A stretch of DNA of 64,000 bases from Sipunculus nudus (lineage: Eukaryota > Annelida > Sipuncula > Golfingiida > Sipunculidae). Location: contig CM049309.1 of assembly GCA_026874595.1 (NCBI GenBank), positions 68,122,926 to 68,186,925 on the forward strand, read 5' to 3'. Position numbers and translations under genes: made by a program. Shown in pieces: positions 60,301 to 64,000 of the stretch. The stretch's first letter is position 1, and each line of letters starts with the position of its first letter. The notes under the pieces were generated by a model. That model worked only from the letters and a program-made list of their open reading frames with translations. It did no database searches and was not told the DNA's origin.

Positions 60301-61420
60301 GGGGGGGATGGGGGATTGTGTTGTTTTGACAAATTTGTCCATACTTTCTTGTTCCATGTTTTTAGTGTCACTTTTACTCCTGGCCGGACCTTGTTTGCAT
60401 ACATGATGTTTTTGACATAGTATCCAGTGGAATTACTTTGTGTGCAGGAGCCATGGAAAAGTGACTGCTCAGGTGGCCATCTTGACAGGATGCTCACTTA
60501 GTTTTCTACTTGGTCTTCAAATTTTTTTTATGGATTAACTTTACAATCTTGAAATATGAAAACCAAGGCATACAGGAGTTTTGTCATGCGTTGAACAAAA
60601 GAGCTAAGAATAAAGCAGTTACCTGTTGGTCCTGTTGAGTTACATGAGTTTCCTACTGATTGATCTAAAATTACATAATATACACATTTATATATAACAT
60701 TATGTTTTAAATATGTAAACACTAAACAAATGTCTTTAAAATGTATTATAAAATGAATTACTTTGTGTGCAGAACCATGAAAAAGTGCTTGCTCAGGCGG
60801 CCATCTCGACTGGATGCTCACTTAGTTTTCCACTTGGTCTTCAATGTTTTATTAATGGATTAACTTTACATTCTTGAAATATAAGAACCAAGGCATACAG
60901 GAATTTTGTCAACTGTTGAACAGAAGAACGAAGGATAAAGCAGTAACCTGCTGGTCTTGTTGAGTCACCGTATTTTCCAAATGATTTATCTAAAAATACA
61001 TAATATAAACAATTATATATAACATTATGTTTTAAATATGCAAACTCAAAACAAATGTCTTTAAAATGTTATGTCATACAAAGTTTAAAGTATATATATC
61101 ACTTTTGTCTATTTGATGAATTATAAATAGGATTAATATGATCATGTATAGCAGGTTATGCCTATTGTGCAAAACATTCTTTGTTACCGAGGAAATGAAT
61201 ATTTAAGATGCCTAAAATGGTTAGAAGTAAAAGTATATTCATAAGACATGAGAATGGTATAGAGGTTAAGTGTGAACAAGCTCCAGCTTTCCAATTTATT
61301 CTTTCCAATTGCACAATTGCACATGTTTATAAAAGGATAAATGTACATGTGTCTGTTACGATCTAAAGTACTGTTACCATGCAGTATACATAAAAGTTTA
61401 TATTTTCTACTTAGATATAG

Positions 61421-62087
61421 AATGATATGTACTATGAAAATATAATAGCATTTTCTAGCACATTTGTGTTTACTCTTCCAAAGCAGTTACTTTACCAAAG
61501 TAGTATGGTAATAGGAATATAAAAGTGCTTAGAATATATGTTTTTTGTGAATATTTTTATTAAAATCTGACTTATAAAACATTGATCTTGATACAAGTAT
61601 TTGGGATTGAGCACACAAGCTTAGCTCATTAGTCGCTGTTTCCCTGTACATTTTTTATAGGTAAACGTGATCAGATAATTAGAATATAGGTCTTCACAAT
61701 GAATATACAATATAGTTTGAGTCAAGCTTAAGAACAAAAAATATTACCTTTTCAAGGAGTTGCATCATTCTAATACAAAGTTATAAAATACTGAAAAGAA
61801 GATTTTAGATAACAAGAACCAAAATTCAACTTTGGGATAAAGCCATCAGTAATCCTTACTTAGTTCATTGATACAACTATAATTATTGTCCTTAGTTATT
61901 TTATTAATAAAAAATATGTTATTACTTCTTTCAAGCATCACAAATGGCCACTTCAATACAATGTAGCAAACCAGGTATTTCACAGATTTACCATCATAAC
62001 ATTTATTATTGCAATTATGTATTATTTAAGTCTTGAATCTTTTCATGGTTGAATTTACAAATGTTCATGTAAGAGTTAATTATAACA
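61421..62087. other. Unassigned A+T-rich stretch
   Basis: No gene or repeat family is recognised between the end of the 870-bp array and the next HINE-like element. Confidence 0.5.
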
Positions 62088-62766
62088 GGTGGATAAGTCA
62101 AACCACTTCAGAGTTATGAGTGATTTTAGCTCCTGGCAGACAAACAGACTGACACTGAGCAAAAATGGTTGCAGGTGGCCCCTCCAGTTTGTGTATGATA
62201 AAGAGCTATGTTAGATCTATACACTTGTAAAATTTTGGCCCAGTAGGTCAAACGTTTCTCGAGATATGAGCTTGGATGTTTGCAGCATGAAGGTGAATGT
62301 AGGTTGCACCACCTGTTAAAATCAAGAAAGCTATCCAGGATGTATACGCATGCCGAATTTCAGGTAAATTAGTCAAACCACTGCAGAGATATGAGTGATT
62401 TTAACCCAAGGCAGATGAACAGATGGACACTGTGCAAACATGGTTGCAGGTGGCGCCACCATTTTTTGTGTATGTTACAAAGCTATCCAAGGGCTACATT
62501 TGTACAAAATATATTTCCTGATCGGTCAAACTGTTCCCGAGATATGTGGGTTTATGTAGGGAAACAGACGCACAAATGGACGCTGGACAGAGAGGAAAAG
62601 GTCAGAGGTCAAAACAAAATCTGGGTGCAGCAGTTCACATGTGATCCAAACATAATCCCAGGTTTCGTAAAAATTCCGCCCAGCAGTCACAGAGTTCTCC
62701 AGACACCTATGCGGTGGTCAGCAGAAAACATAGTATCCGCAAAACTTTGTTTTTGCAGATACAATA
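62088..62766 (+). mobile_element. HINE-like tandem element, copy 4, inverted and with hairpin
   Basis: Reverse orientation of copies 1-3. The body shows GCAGGTGGCCCCTCC (62,173), GTAGGTTGCACCACC (62,298) and GCAGGTGGCGCCACC (62,446), then GGTCAAACTGTTCCCGAGAT, GAGTTCTCCAGA and the terminal hairpin GTATCCGCAAAAC (62,733-62,745) with GTTTTTGCAGATAC (62,749-62,762). The hairpin matches that at 7,869-7,898 in sequence and position, supporting it as the element end. Confidence 0.65.
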
Positions 62767-62800
62767 ACATTTCCTTATTTATATACATCCTGTCCATGGA

Positions 62801-62825
62801 GGGGGGGGGGGGGGGGGGGGGGGGG
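62801..62825 (+). repeat. Poly-G tract, 25 bases
   Basis: A direct read of uninterrupted G. It makes a polyglycine/polyproline segment in overlapping open frames, which are therefore not credible. Confidence 0.95.
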
Positions 62826-62929
62826 AGGAAGAGAGACGGAGAGGACACCCAGCTCAGCCTGCCATGGAGTGAAGTGAGGTATGTAAATGCTAGGGGGACC
62901 AGGACTATAGTGTGTATACCACTTAACTA

Positions 62930-63217
62930 GTCTGGCCTGATGTAAACAACACTTGACATGATCCGGAAGCAGACCATATTTGCAATTTTGAAGTATTTCT
63001 ATCGACTTCAATCTTGGCGGCTGCTTGGGTTTCTGTTAGCCGGGGTGATTTTAGCCACCGGGTGGACAAAAACTGTCTGTTGTCCTGAATAATACAGGAC
63101 AGGGTGTCTTCCCCAGAGGGGTTCTTGAAGTAGCAAAAACGTTCGGTCGGCCCAAAAAGTGTCCATTCAGCGGGGTGTCCACTCCAGAGGGGTTGTCCAC
63201 AGCCCGGGGTTTCACTG
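62930..63217 (-). mobile_element. Terminal part of a TIR transposon or MITE
   Basis: On the minus strand the sequence starts TA|CAGTGAAACCCCGGG at 63,219 and continues with CAACCCCTCTGGAGTGGACA and CCCCTCTGGGGAAGACACCC. A TA-flanked CAGTGAAACC end is typical of pogo/Tigger and related Tc1-mariner elements. The other terminus was not located, so the left edge is approximate. No coding sequence is seen. Confidence 0.4.
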
Positions 63218-63305
63218 TACATATATTTAGCAAGTAAATACCTTGTACATAATGTTTGTAAAATGCTATATGCACTGAAATGTGTAAGCAAATATAACCT
63301 TAACA

Positions 63306-63307
<2 letters not shown>

Positions 63308-63350
<43 letters not shown>

Positions 63351-63382
63351 TATATATAATATTTATATATATATATATATAT
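63308..63382. repeat. Interrupted (TA)n microsatellite
   Basis: Runs of TA are broken by AATA and TTTA near 63,342 and 63,358. Confidence 0.95.
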
Positions 63383-63712
63383 GTCGAGGCCCAGATTAGA
63401 ATCTGGCCCAATTTAAAACTGGGCCAGCCCAGATCAAAATTTTGATTTGGACCGGCCCAGATCAAAATTCTAATCTGGGCCAGACCAGTTTTAAACTGGG
63501 CCAGCCCAGAATAAAATTTTGATCTAGGCCGGTCCAGATTAAAATCCTGTGGTGAAGACTCCAGGATTTAAATCTGGTCTGGACTGATTTGAAACTGGGC
63601 CAGCCCAGATTAGAATTTTGATCTGGGCCGGTCAAGGTAACAATACAGTGGTGGACTGATTTTAAACTGGACCAGCCCAAATCAGAATCCTAATCTACTC
63701 CTCGGCTGGCTT
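63383..63712. repeat. Satellite of self-complementary units
   Basis: Alternating CCAGCCCAGAT, (C/A)AAAATTTTGAT(T/C)TGG and ACTGGGCCAG blocks form units that are themselves palindromic, for example CAGATCAAAATTTTGATTTG at 63,429-63,448. About five half-units are present. Overlapping open frames on both strands repeat a QNxxLGWPSxK-type pattern caused by the repeat. Confidence 0.8.
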
Positions 63713-64000
63713 CAGTTACACTTTATTTAAATAGCTGGCCTTTCATCAATTCAAAGAATATGTAAAACATTGTCAGACTGTAAGTCAATATTAATGAATT
63801 TATTTCATATTTTATGAAAATATCATTTGTTGGATCCTGTTATATTTATTTTGTTATTTTACCTCACATGTGAAATGTCTAATATATAATTATAAAATAA
63901 TCATGTTAAACATTGGTATTTTACAGCTAAAATCTACAAATATAGCTTGCTGAACATGTGCATTAATTCAACAAACTAAAACAAAATTTAATCAATCATT

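Larger units (their letters stand above)
48541..61420 (-). repeat. Satellite-like array of about 870-bp units, interrupted by a LINE
   Basis: The anchor GACAAATTTGTCCATACTTTC occurs at 48,781, 49,331, 50,190, 51,056, then 57,682, 58,562, 59,448 and 60,328, spaced 859-886 bp except for a shortened first unit. A partial ninth unit starts near 60,753. Each unit has a poly-G tract of 9 to 22 bases at the same place (replaced by a T-run in the first unit). A minus-strand open block reads SIQSRWPPEQSLFHGSCTQS and GVKVTLKTWNKKVW in seven units. About 150 bp away in the minus direction of transcription lies an exon-like 42-nt segment, TTTTTAG|ATAAATC...CCAGCAG|GTAACTG, encoding KSFGKYGDSTRPA. The first unit has a diverged 48,560-48,720 start. 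Whether the open block is coding is unresolved. Confidence 0.8.

Noticed and set aside
62391-62930. A 179-codon plus-strand open frame
   Set aside because: It spans the HINE-like element, its hairpin and a 25-base poly-G tract; the polyglycine and the repeat origin explain it.

Overview
The window is A+T-rich animal nuclear DNA with no complete host gene. It is almost entirely transposon-derived sequence and satellites. Spliced exon-like blocks, a tRNA-type SINE, LINEs, a DIRS-type tyrosine-recombinase retrotransposon, a Helentron-type helicase/endonuclease remnant, and hairpin-ended elements with tandem-repeat cores (as in the Pearl/HINE elements known from bivalves) point to a metazoan, most likely a marine mollusc and probably a bivalve. 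The species is inferred from repeat style only.

Left part (1-12,730). Two overlapping inverted-repeat elements end in the palindrome GACCCATGGGTC (230-3,019). An intron-bearing P-loop ATPase pseudogene lies on the minus strand (4,455-5,575). Next come a 164-bp foldback MITE with a recognisable TTTA duplication (5,772-5,935) and a 136-bp minisatellite (5,998-6,515). A hairpin-ended tandem element (7,869-9,612) abuts a decayed DIRS-like gag/RT/RNase H (9,613-12,455, minus).

Middle left (12,733-24,330). An 8.7-kb tandem array has a 330-bp period and a long-short higher-order pattern. It carries CTCF-like cores, nuclear-receptor half-sites and terminal hairpins. After it come an SGNH-hydrolase remnant, a TA microsatellite and a pogo-like transposase remnant that keeps a PIP-box-like C-terminus.

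Middle (24,331-35,290). This part is mostly unassigned. It contains a CCAAT/E-box/octamer/TATA cluster that looks like an orphan promoter (28,100-28,424), a Helentron PIF1-helicase/endonuclease remnant (29,795-30,830, minus), a 5'-truncated LINE (32,575-34,930, minus) and a SINE.

Right part (35,290-64,000). Repeat families with GGTGGCGCCACC cores occur in both orientations and form large inverted repeats. An array of about 870-bp units (48,541-61,420) is split by a nearly full-length LINE (51,641-57,577). That LINE has an intact ORF1 and an ORF2 broken only by three in-frame stops, and its insertion coincides with a deletion of array sequence. The window ends with another hairpin-ended element, a TIR transposon end and a satellite of self-complementary units.

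The most interesting reading is a set of hairpin-ended, non-autonomous tandem-repeat elements, one family carrying a CTCF-like core in almost every repeat, in the same window as the remains of a possible autonomous Helentron partner. All coordinates of repeat edges were judged by eye.
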